Shown in pieces: positions 43,197 through 49,800 of a DNA stretch of 64,000 nucleotides. Origin of the DNA: Tabrizicola sp. Lineage in GTDB: Bacteria; Pseudomonadota; Alphaproteobacteria; Rhodobacterales; Rhodobacteraceae. The notes below the pieces were generated by a model. That model searched no databases and was not told the DNA's origin. It saw only the letters and a program-made list of their open reading frames with translations. The position numbers were made by a program, and so were the translations under genes. Location of the stretch: NCBI RefSeq assembly GCF_030694085.1, contig NZ_JAUXZE010000102.1:1-64000 (forward strand), given 5' to 3'. Numbering within the stretch: position 1 is the stretch's first letter; every line of letters begins with the position of its first letter.

Positions 43197-44060
43197 ATGA
43201 CCCGCACCGTCTATGTGAATGGCGACTACCTGCCCGAGGCGCAAGCGAAGGTGTCGATCTTTGATCGGGGGTTTCTGATGGCCGACGGGGTCTATGAGGT
43301 GACCTCGGTGCTGGACGGCAAGCTGATCGACTTCGACGGCCACATCCGGCGGCTGGAGCGGTCGCTGAAGGAGCTGGATATGAGCTGCCCTATCGGGGCG
43401 GAAGAGCTGCTGGCGATGCACCGCGAGCTGGTTTCGCTGAACGGGATCGACCAGGGGATGATCTACCTGCAGGTGACGCGGGGCAATCCGGGGGACCGCA
43501 GCTTCATGTTCCCGGCGGCAGACGTGCCGGGGACGGTGGTGGCCTTCACCCAGGATATCCCGAACCTGGCGGATGCGCCCGCCGCGAAGACGGGCTTCAA
43601 GGTCATCACGATCCCGGACCTGCGGTGGAGCCGTGTCGATATCAAGACGGTGCAGCTTTTGTATCCCTCGATGGGGAAGATGGCGGCGAAGAAGGCGGGT
43701 GTCGATGACAGCTGGTTCACCGACGAGGCGGGGGCGGTGACCGAGGGGACCTCGAACAACGCCTATATCGTGAAGGGGAACCGGATCATCACCCGCCAGC
43801 TGGGCAACGATATCCTGCATGGGATCACCCGGGCGGCGGTGCTTCGCTTTGCAGCGGAGGCCCAGTTTGAAATCGAGGAGCGGCCCTTCACGGCAGAGGA
43901 GGCCCAAGGGGCGGATGAGGCGTTCTCGACTGCTGCGTCGATCTTCGTGATGCCTGTCGTGGAGGTGGATGGCAAGCCGGTCGGGTCCGGCAAGCCGGGG
44001 CCGGTGGCGATGCGGCTGCGGGAGGTCTATCTGGACGAGATGCGCAAGGCGGCGATCTGA
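43197..44060 (+). CDS. dat: D-amino-acid transaminase (class IV)
   Basis: A 287-residue fold-type IV PLP enzyme. The opening (VYVNGDYLPEAQAKVSIFDR, GFLMADGVYEV) and TSNNAYIV are class IV signatures; the PLP lysine is in DIKTVQLLYPSMGKMAAKKAG. GDRSF and the length favour D-alanine/D-amino-acid transaminases over branched-chain ones. It would interconvert D-Glu and D-Ala with their keto acids. It forms an operon with the dipeptide epimerase. The conserved post-stop element starts at the next base after its stop codon. Confidence 0.87.
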   Translation: MTRTVYVNGDYLPEAQAKVSIFDRGFLMADGVYEVTSVLDGKLIDFDGHIRRLERSLKELDMSCPIGAEELLAMHRELVSLNGIDQGMIYLQVTRGNPGDRSFMFPAADVPGTVVAFTQDIPNLADAPAAKTGFKVITIPDLRWSRVDIKTVQLLYPSMGKMAAKKAGVDDSWFTDEAGAVTEGTSNNAYIVKGNRIITRQLGNDILHGITRAAVLRFAAEAQFEIEERPFTAEEAQGADEAFSTAASIFVMPVVEVDGKPVGSGKPGPVAMRLREVYLDEMRKAAI

Positions 44061-44135
44061 GGTGTCCACGGTGGACAAATGCGGCGTTGCCTTTGGGATC
44101 AAGGGCTTGCGATTTTCTGTTAGGGGTTTCTTAAC
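44061..44135 (+). other. Conserved 75-base post-stop element, copy 2
   Basis: It begins GGTGTCCACGGTGGACAAA immediately after the transaminase stop codon; TGTCCAC-G-GTGGACA is a perfect palindrome here. It continues with ATCAAGGGCTTG and GATTTTCTGTT and closes TTTCTTAAC. The end also forms AGGGGTT-TCTT-AACCCCT (44122-44139), a perfect 7-bp hairpin. Ungapped homology to 29832-29907 over the whole length, on the transcribed strand of the upstream gene in both cases. Confidence 0.7.
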
Positions 44136-44162
44136 CCCTGTCCATGGGTGGCTGAGGGCCGC

Positions 44163-44612
44163 ATGACGATCTATATCGACGCCGATGCCTGCCCGGTGAA
44201 GGCCGAGGCCGAGACGGTCGCCACCCGGCACAAGGTGCGGATGGTGCTGGTGTCGAACGGGGGGATCCGGCCCTCGCAGAACCCGTTCGTAGAGAGCGTC
44301 TTCGTCTCTAGCGGGCCGGATGAGGCCGACAAGTGGATCGCCGAGGCTTGCGGGCCGGGGGATGTCGTCGTCACCGGGGATATTCCCTTGGCGGCGAAAT
44401 GCGTGGCGGCAGGGGCGCGGGTGGTCAAGCACAACGGCGAAGAGCTGACGGCGGCCAACGTCGGGATGGCTCTGGCGACGAGGGATCTGATGCAGGATTT
44501 GCGGTCGGCTGATCCGTTCCGACAGGGCGGAGGCAAGATGTTCTCCAAAGCGGACCGGAGTCGGTTTCTGGACGTGCTGGACCGGGTCGTACGGTCTGCG
44601 ACGCGGGTTTGA
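44163..44612 (+). CDS. yaiI: YaiI/YqxD (DUF188) family protein
   Basis: A 149-residue protein of the UPF0178/DUF188 family. It opens MTIYIDADACPVKAEAE, a PIN-like strand with acidic residues, then VVTGDIPLAAKCVAAGA and a C-terminal GGGKMFSKADRSRFLDVLDR. The family has a PIN/NYN-like nuclease fold but its role is not established. ATG at 44163 is used; an upstream start would add five residues. It lies 102 bases after the D-amino-acid transaminase, with the post-stop element between them. Confidence 0.88.
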   Translation: MTIYIDADACPVKAEAETVATRHKVRMVLVSNGGIRPSQNPFVESVFVSSGPDEADKWIAEACGPGDVVVTGDIPLAAKCVAAGARVVKHNGEELTAANVGMALATRDLMQDLRSADPFRQGGGKMFSKADRSRFLDVLDRVVRSATRV

Positions 44613-44787
44613 TCGGAGAGTCGGTCTGAAGCCCGACCTACGGGGCGGGTCCGCGTGGTGCGGGGTGTTTGGCGGCGGCGGTGCGCTGTAGCGCACCCTA
44701 CGATGGGGTTGCAGTGGCGCTTCGGAAGCATAGAGTTGCGCGGGTGTCGGGCCGGGGAGTCTGGGTGAACCCCGACCTACGGGTGCG
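44613..44787. repeat. Intergenic mosaic of short palindromic repeats
   Basis: The stretch holds CCCGACCTACGG twice (about 44632-44643 and 44770-44781), the first beside GTCGG to form a small hairpin, and GGTGCGC-TGTA-GCGCACC (44680-44697) followed by CTACG. These resemble the family of GTAGG-type palindromic repeats also seen at 35820 and 41099. No gene is supported here. Confidence 0.55.
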
Positions 44788-45486
44788 ATGAGCCGGGTGT
44801 TGTTTTCCTTCGACGGATTCCGGCGCGGGGCGCGGGATGGGATGCCGCTGGCGGTGTCGATCTTCGCCTACGGGGTGGGGTTCGGGCTGGTGGCGGCGCA
44901 GGCCGGGTTTGGCGTCGGCAAGGCCGTGGCCACCAGCGCGGCGATCTATTCGGGGTCAGCGCAGTTGGCGGCGGTGAACCTGCTGCAGACCGGCGAGGCG
45001 ACGCTTTGGGCGCTGTTTGCCACGATCCTGGTGATCAACGCGCGCTATCTTCTGTTCGGAGCGACCTTGCAGCCCTGGCTGTGGTCGGCGGGACCCTTGC
45101 GGGCTTATGGCAGCCTTTTGCTGCTGGGTGATGCCAACTGGATGATGACCATGCGGGCAATCCGGTCGGGAGAAGTGGACCGGGCCTATCTGGCGGGGAC
45201 CGGGACGCCGGTGGCGGTGGGCTGGCTGTCGGGGACGGCATTGGGGGCTGCGGCAGTCAGTGTCCTGCCACGGCCCGAGGCGCTGGGGTTCGACCTGATG
45301 CTGGCCTGCTTCGCAGCGGCGATGATGACGGCGATGACGCGGACGCGGGCCGACCTCTTGCCCTTGGCGGTAGGGGCAGGGGCCGCGCTTGCGGTCTTCC
45401 AGGTGTTCGGTCCGGCCCCGGCGATCATCGGGGCGGGCCTTGCAGGCGCGGCGGCGGCGGCTCTGGTGCATCGCGGCGAGACATGA
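44788..45486 (+). CDS. azlC: AzlC-family branched-chain amino acid exporter, large subunit
   Basis: A 232-residue inner-membrane protein. The opening GMPLAVSIFAYGVGFGLVAA, AIYSGSAQLAAVNLL, and NARYLLFGATLQPWL are the AzlC/YgaZ hallmarks. About seven helices. With AzlD it exports branched-chain amino acids or analogues such as azaleucine. Its stop overlaps the azlD start by four bases (ATGA). No Lrp-type regulator is adjacent. Confidence 0.92.
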   Translation: MSRVLFSFDGFRRGARDGMPLAVSIFAYGVGFGLVAAQAGFGVGKAVATSAAIYSGSAQLAAVNLLQTGEATLWALFATILVINARYLLFGATLQPWLWSAGPLRAYGSLLLLGDANWMMTMRAIRSGEVDRAYLAGTGTPVAVGWLSGTALGAAAVSVLPRPEALGFDLMLACFAAAMMTAMTRTRADLLPLAVGAGAALAVFQVFGPAPAIIGAGLAGAAAAALVHRGET

Positions 45487-45782
45487 GCGAAAGCTTCCCG
45501 GTCTTGTTGGCAGTGATGGCGGCGGCGGCGTTCCTGTGCCGGGTGGCCGGCTTCACCCTGATGCGGTTCGTGCCGGTGTCGCCCCGGGTGGAGGCGGCGC
45601 TGCGGGCCACGCCGCTGGCGGTGATGGCCGGGATCACGGCGTTGGCGATGCAGGGGGGCGGGCTGGCGGAAGGGTTGGCGCTGGCCTCTGTTGTCGGGCT
45701 GACGCTGGTCTTGCGAAGCGACGTGGCTGCGGCGCTGCTGGGGGTGGCGGTGGTGGCACTGCTGCGCTGGGCGGGTCTTTGA
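45483..45782 (+). CDS. azlD: AzlD-family exporter, small subunit
   Basis: A 99-residue membrane protein with three or four helices, of AzlD/YgaH type. FLCRVAGFTLMRFVPVSPRV followed by LRATPLAVMAGITALAM is the family pattern. It pairs with AzlC. Translationally coupled to azlC through a four-base overlap. Confidence 0.9.
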   Translation: MSESFPVLLAVMAAAAFLCRVAGFTLMRFVPVSPRVEAALRATPLAVMAGITALAMQGGGLAEGLALASVVGLTLVLRSDVAAALLGVAVVALLRWAGL

Positions 45783-45783
45783 G

Positions 45784-45843
45784 ACGAATACTCCTCGTTC
45801 GCCTTCGTCTCCTCGTCGTGAGGGGGGCACCCCAGCGAGGAGT
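45784..45843 (-). repeat. CTCCTCG/CGAGGAG intergenic element, copy B
   Basis: On the minus strand it begins CTCCTCGCTGGGG, continues CGACGAGGAGACGAAG and ends CGAACGAGGAG. It is the best match to copy A at 38811-38862. It starts two bases after the azlD stop. Confidence 0.65.
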
Positions 45844-45872
45844 GCACGAACAGTGCTCGACGAGCGGTCCGC

Positions 45873-45910
45873 GCAAAGCAAAACCGGCGGCCCGTTGCGG
45901 GACCGCCGGT
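45873..45910 (-). terminator. Intrinsic terminator of the atp (F0) operon
   Basis: On the minus strand ACCGGCGG, one unpaired T, CCCG, a CAA loop, CGGG and CCGCCGGT form a 12-bp stem (45883-45910), followed by TTTGCTTTGC. It lies 23 bases after the atpF stop. Confidence 0.8.
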
Positions 45911-45933
45911 ATTGGGTTCGGGTTTGGTACGGC

Positions 45934-46488
45934 CTAGTGCAGCCGGGCTTCGACCTGGGCGATGGCGTCGTCGATCGAGGCCGATGCCGCATCGGCAGTC
46001 ATCTGCTTCGACAGGACTTCACCCGCAGCGGTAATCGCCACCGAGATGGCCTGCTCGCGCACCTGACGGATCGCACCGGCCTCGGCTGAGGCGATCTGTT
46101 CGGTCGCGGAGGCAAGGCGGCGGGCGATCGAGGCCTTGAGGTCCTCTTTCGCCTGGGCGGCGGCGGACATCGCCTCGTCCTTGGCTTGGGCGACGATACG
46201 GTCGGCCTGTTCCTGGACTTCCTTCTGCCGACGCTCGTAGGTCGCGAGGATCGACTTGGCTTCCTCCCGCAGGGCGCGGGCCTCGTCGAGTTCGGCCTTG
46301 ATGGTCGCGGCCCGGGCGTCGAGCATGCCCAGAATCTTGGCCGGGACCTTCATGTAGACCAGAAGGCCGATGAAGCAGAGGAACGCGATCAGGACCACGA
46401 AGTTCGTGTTCTGCAAGGAGAAGAACGGACCCGTGGCCGCCATCGCCGGCGAGGCGAAGAGGGTGAGGAGGATGGAGAGCTTCTTCAT
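45934..46488 (-). CDS. atpF: ATP synthase F0 subunit b
   Basis: A 184-residue stator subunit. One helix near residues 28-48 (FVVLIAFLCFIGLLVYMK) anchors it; the rest is a long charged right-handed coiled coil (ARALREEAKSILATYERRQK, EVQEQADRIVAQAKDEAM). The first 18 residues look like a signal-type segment, as in other Rhodobacteraceae b subunits. It pairs with b' encoded three bases upstream to hold F1 against F0. Last gene of the operon. Confidence 0.95.
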   Translation of the reverse strand: MKKLSILLTLFASPAMAATGPFFSLQNTNFVVLIAFLCFIGLLVYMKVPAKILGMLDARAATIKAELDEARALREEAKSILATYERRQKEVQEQADRIVAQAKDEAMSAAAQAKEDLKASIARRLASATEQIASAEAGAIRQVREQAISVAITAAGEVLSKQMTADAASASIDDAIAQVEARLH

Positions 46489-46491
46489 CGC

Positions 46492-47016
46492 TTACCCTTT
46501 CAGCCGTGCCGTGACGGCAGCCGTCACCGCCGATGCATCGGCCTTGCCACCCAAGGCAGCAACCAGTTCGCCGGCCACGTCGCGCGCCACTTCGGCAACC
46601 GCCGCAGCAGCCCCGTCGCGGATCACGGCGATGGTCTTTTCCGATTCCGCAGCCTTGGCTGCAATCTCGGCGTCGGCCGTCGCGGTGGCGGCGTCGAGGT
46701 CCTTCTGGATCTCGGCCTTGGCCTGGGCGACGATCTTGGCCGCTTCGGTCCGGGCAGTTGCCAGCGCGTCGTTATAGGCCTTCTCGGCGGCCACGGCCCT
46801 CTGCTTCAGCTCTTCGGCTGCGGCAAGGTCGTTGGTGATCGTGCTTTTGCGATCCGCCAGCACCGCGCCGATGCGCGGCAGGGCGATCTTCGACAGCACG
46901 AGATAGATCACGACCAGCGTGACCAGAAGCCAGAAGATCTGGTTCGGCCAGGTCGAGAAATCGAGCTGGGGCATGCCCACAGCCTTTCCCGCCTCGCCAT
47001 GTGCTTCGGTTGCCAT
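46492..47016 (-). CDS. atpX: ATP synthase F0 subunit b'
   Basis: A 174-residue paralogue of subunit b. After a soluble head (PQLDFSTWPNQIFW) comes one helix (LLVTLVVIYLVLSKIALPRI), then an Ala/Glu/Lys coiled coil. Photosynthetic and related alphaproteobacteria use a b-b' heterodimer stator in place of b2. The position between subunit c and subunit b is the usual one. Confidence 0.94.
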   Translation of the reverse strand: MATEAHGEAGKAVGMPQLDFSTWPNQIFWLLVTLVVIYLVLSKIALPRIGAVLADRKSTITNDLAAAEELKQRAVAAEKAYNDALATARTEAAKIVAQAKAEIQKDLDAATATADAEIAAKAAESEKTIAVIRDGAAAAVAEVARDVAGELVAALGGKADASAVTAAVTARLKG

Positions 47017-47084
47017 GTGGCCTCTCCTGAACTTTTGGAACCTGGGCCGGGGCGGTGCCCGGCCCGGATGTCAGCCCAAAAAGA

Positions 47085-47321
47085 TCAGACGGCGAACATC
47101 AGCAGAAGCGCGATCAGGAACGAGAAGATCCCGAGAGCTTCGGCGAAGGCGATGCCGACGAAGAGGTTGGCCATCTGGCCGGGGGCAGCCGACGGGTTGC
47201 GCAGGGCGCCCGCCAGGAAGTTGCCGGCAATGTGGCCCACGCCGATACCGGCGCCGCCGAGACCCATCGTTGCCAGACCGGCGCCGATGAACTTGCCCAT
47301 TTCTGCGATATCGCCTTCCAT
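47085..47321 (-). CDS. atpE: ATP synthase F0 subunit c
   Basis: A 78-residue hairpin of two helices forming the c-ring. The glycine-rich first helix (IGAGLATMGLGGAGIGVG), the polar loop RNPSAAP and the second helix with the proton-binding Glu61 (VGIAFAEALGIFSFL) are all present. Located in the inner membrane. Confidence 0.97.
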   Translation of the reverse strand: MEGDIAEMGKFIGAGLATMGLGGAGIGVGHIAGNFLAGALRNPSAAPGQMANLFVGIAFAEALGIFSFLIALLLMFAV

Positions 47322-47363
47322 GATGTCTCTCCTTTGGAATGCTGTTGGTTGGTGGTCCGAACC

Positions 47364-48119
47364 TTAGTGATGTGCGTCGCCGACGGCGTCGCGCAGGTAC
47401 ACGCAGGTCAGAATGGTGAAGACGTAGGCCTGAACGGCCGCGACAAGAAGTTCGAGGCCGTAGATCGCGGCGATGGCGGCGATCGGGACCACGGAGGCGA
47501 CGCCCATCGCGCCGGCGAACCCGGCGAAGACCTTGATCACGGCGTGACCGGCCATCAGGTTGCCGCCAAGACGGATGGAGTGGCTGAGCGGCCGCACGAA
47601 GTAGGAGATCAGCTCGATGATCGCCAGGATCGGGCGCAGGATCAGCGGTGCGGACGACACCCAGAACATCGACAGGAAGCCGATGCCCTTGCGATAGAAG
47701 CCGACCAGCGTGACGGTCAGGAACACCAGGAGCGCCAGGACCGCCGTGACGGCGATGTGCGAGGTGGTGGTGAAGGACATCGGGATCAGGCCCAGCATGT
47801 TCGACAGGAAGACGAACATGAAGAGGGTCATGATGTAGGGGAAGAACTTCAGGCCTTCGTGCCCGGCAACGTCTTCGACCATCTTGTGGATGAAGCCGTA
47901 GAACATCTCGGCCACCGACTGCCCGCGCGAGGGGACGATGGCGCGGCGGCGGGTCGACAGAACCAGCAGCGCGATCATCGCAAGGACGGCGATGCCCATC
48001 CAGAGGGTGACGTTGGTCGGGGTATACCACTCGATCGGGCCGTCGCCGAACAGCGGCTTGACCACGAATTGATCCATCGGGTGGATCTGCAGTCCGCCAG
48101 CGTGCTCTTCCGTCGCCAT
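47364..48119 (-). CDS. atpB: ATP synthase F0 subunit a
   Basis: A 251-residue membrane subunit that forms the proton half-channels. The essential arginine is in LSHSIRLGGNLMAGH, and the late helix AAIYGLELLVAAVQAYVFTI with its Glu/Gln pair is conserved. The opening region HPMDQFVVKPLF is typical. It ends before subunit c with a 42-base gap. Confidence 0.97.
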   Translation of the reverse strand: MATEEHAGGLQIHPMDQFVVKPLFGDGPIEWYTPTNVTLWMGIAVLAMIALLVLSTRRRAIVPSRGQSVAEMFYGFIHKMVEDVAGHEGLKFFPYIMTLFMFVFLSNMLGLIPMSFTTTSHIAVTAVLALLVFLTVTLVGFYRKGIGFLSMFWVSSAPLILRPILAIIELISYFVRPLSHSIRLGGNLMAGHAVIKVFAGFAGAMGVASVVPIAAIAAIYGLELLVAAVQAYVFTILTCVYLRDAVGDAHH

Positions 48120-48121
48120 CG

Positions 48122-48451
48122 TCAGTTCCCTTTGTCCTTGGCGGCCTCGTCTGCCGCCTTCCGTGCCAGTTGCCTTGCCGAGCCGAGCATCGTCTTGACG
48201 CCCGCGGCGAAGCCGAAGAGCGAAAAGATGATCAGGAAGACCGGCAATGTGCCAAACAGCACATCAAGCCCGTAACCGATGGCCATCCCGAGAAGCATCC
48301 CGGTCACCAGCTCGATCACCATCCTCCAGGCCACCTCGCCCTGCGAGAAACCCTTGACCGTGTTGGTCCGCTCTGGCGCAGCCTTTCCCTTGACCTGTTG
48401 CAGTCGCTTTTCCAGCGCCTGCAGACGGTCGGGATCGGGTTCGGACGCCAT
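48122..48451 (-). CDS. atpI: ATP synthase protein I (AtpI/AtpZ-like)
   Basis: A 109-residue protein with a coiled, charged head (LQALEKRLQQVKG) and two helices (MVIELVTGMLLGMAIGYGLD, LPVFLIIFSLFGFAAGV). AtpI helps assemble the c-ring and may carry Mg2+/Ca2+. First gene of the F0 operon, two bases ahead of atpB. The F1 genes are not in the window, as usual in alphaproteobacteria. Confidence 0.93.
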   Translation of the reverse strand: MASEPDPDRLQALEKRLQQVKGKAAPERTNTVKGFSQGEVAWRMVIELVTGMLLGMAIGYGLDVLFGTLPVFLIIFSLFGFAAGVKTMLGSARQLARKAADEAAKDKGN

Positions 48452-48644
48452 CGGCCAAGTCCCTTCACAGTCGTCGCGGTTCTACGGAGCGGGGGGTGCA
48501 GAGTCAAGCAGGCAGATCGTGCTGCAAGGTATTGAAAAATGGCTGTTTTGTGGTGGGGTGAATGTCGCGGGCATGGCAACCATGCCGGTCTACATATTCA
48601 ACCCGAAGGTTGACGATCGCGTCAGGCCACAGGATAACCCCGCA

Positions 48645-48974
48645 ATGAGCAATCGCCTTGATGCCGTCTTTGCCGCGCTGGCCGACCCGACACGGCGGGC
48701 GATCCTGGCCATGCTTCTGGAAGACGACATGGCGGTGACCGACGTGGCCGAACCCTTCGCCATGAGCCTTGCGGCCATCTCGAAGCACCTGACCGTGCTG
48801 TCCGACGCGGGCCTGATCAGCCGGGAAAAGCGTGGCCGGGTGATCTGGTGCAAGCTGGAGCCCGAGGCGATGCGCGAGGCGACCGTCTGGATGCGCGCCT
48901 TCGGGCAGGTCGATCCGCTGGACCTGGACGCTTTCGAGCGGTTCCTGGAACAGGAGTTGGCGGAAGAAGACTAG
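48645..48974 (+). CDS. ArsR-type winged-helix regulator
   Basis: A 109-residue winged-helix protein: LDAVFAALADPTRRAILAML, then MSLAAISKHLTVLSDAGLIS as the recognition helix region, then the wing. The metal-binding ELCVCD motif of ArsR/SmtB sensors is absent, so it is not an obvious metal sensor. Such proteins often control SRPBCC-domain or transport genes, but none is adjacent. Its stop overlaps the stop of the convergent small membrane protein (CTAG). Confidence 0.85.
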   Translation: MSNRLDAVFAALADPTRRAILAMLLEDDMAVTDVAEPFAMSLAAISKHLTVLSDAGLISREKRGRVIWCKLEPEAMREATVWMRAFGQVDPLDLDAFERFLEQELAEED

Positions 48975-49276
48975 GGCCTTCGTCTGCGCCGCAGCCAGCG
49001 TTGCGTGGCGCGCCGAGACCGGATGATTGCGGTCGAGATCGGCCCGCGCAGATGCGGCAGATCGACGGCCAGAAGGAGGAGGCCCGCAGGAAGCATCCAG
49101 AGCCCAAGGATCGGCAGGAACCAGAAGAGTCCTCCGATTGTAAGCAGGATTGCCAGGGGCAGGCGGACCGGCATCCAGCTGCCGCGCCGCAAATGTGCCA
49201 GAGGCCCGCGCAATGGCGGGACCAGGCGCTCCAAAGCCTGGAACTGCCGGTGAAACCTGCGCTCGCGCCGCGACAT
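48971..49276 (-). CDS. Small membrane protein, tandem paralogue 1
   Basis: A 101-residue protein. A basic head (MSRRERRFHRQFQALERLVP) is followed by one long hydrophobic segment or helix hairpin (LPLAILLTIGGLFWFLPILG, LWMLPAGLLLLAVDLPHLRG) and a basic tail. The core resembles small PGPGW-type transmembrane proteins. It is about 60% identical by eye to the gene at 49333-49653, so the pair is a tandem duplication. Function unknown. Confidence 0.75.
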   Translation of the reverse strand: MSRRERRFHRQFQALERLVPPLRGPLAHLRRGSWMPVRLPLAILLTIGGLFWFLPILGLWMLPAGLLLLAVDLPHLRGPISTAIIRSRRATQRWLRRRRRP

Positions 49277-49332
49277 CTGGGGACCCTCTGCGTGCAGGAT
49301 AGGCCGTCGCCATGACAGAGGTGCGACAGTCG

Positions 49333-49653
49333 CTAGCGCCGCCGGGCGCGCCAGCGGTTCATGACCATGCGGGCCTTGCGTCGACCGCGGATGATGAAGG
49401 CCGAGATCGGCCCCCGCAAGACGGGCAGGTCGACGGCCAGCAGAAGCAACCCGAGGGGCAGCATCCAGACACCGAGGACGGGGAGGAAGGAAAAGACGCC
49501 CCCCGCGATCAGGAGGAGAGCGACGGGGAAGCGGATCGGAAACCAGCTGTCCTGACGAAGTGTGGACATCGGGCCGCGCAGGGGTGGAACGAGGCGCCCC
49601 AGCGCGTCGAACTGTCGTTGGAACCTGCGTTCCCGTCTTTGCTTGGCGGCCAT
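49333..49653 (-). CDS. Small membrane protein, tandem paralogue 2
   Basis: A 106-residue protein: basic head (RRERRFQRQFDALGRLVPPL), hydrophobic middle (FPVALLLIAGGVFSFLPVLG, VWMLPLGLLLLAVDLPVLRG) and Arg-rich end. It repeats the layout of the protein at 48971-49276 almost residue for residue, with the shared VPPLRGP and LLLLAVDLP. The two are 56 bases apart. It may act as a homo- or hetero-oligomeric membrane protein; no function is known to me. Confidence 0.75.
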   Translation of the reverse strand: MAAKQRRERRFQRQFDALGRLVPPLRGPMSTLRQDSWFPIRFPVALLLIAGGVFSFLPVLGVWMLPLGLLLLAVDLPVLRGPISAFIIRGRRKARMVMNRWRARRR

Positions 49654-49800
49654 CGGGTAAAGATGGGGGCGGCAGGACGCGCTTCAAGACGCGCGTAACC
49701 GGCCAAGCCGTATTCCGCCCGGTCAGTGCTGAGCCGAAAACTTCAAGGAACTCGGACCGGAGCCTTCGAAGGCTCCGATGCGATGTCTTTGAAGAATCGG

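Noticed and set aside
45425..45992. Minus-strand open frames over azlCD and the operon terminator
   Set aside because: They run antisense through two well-recognised genes and the atp terminator, with Arg/Pro/His-rich composition.
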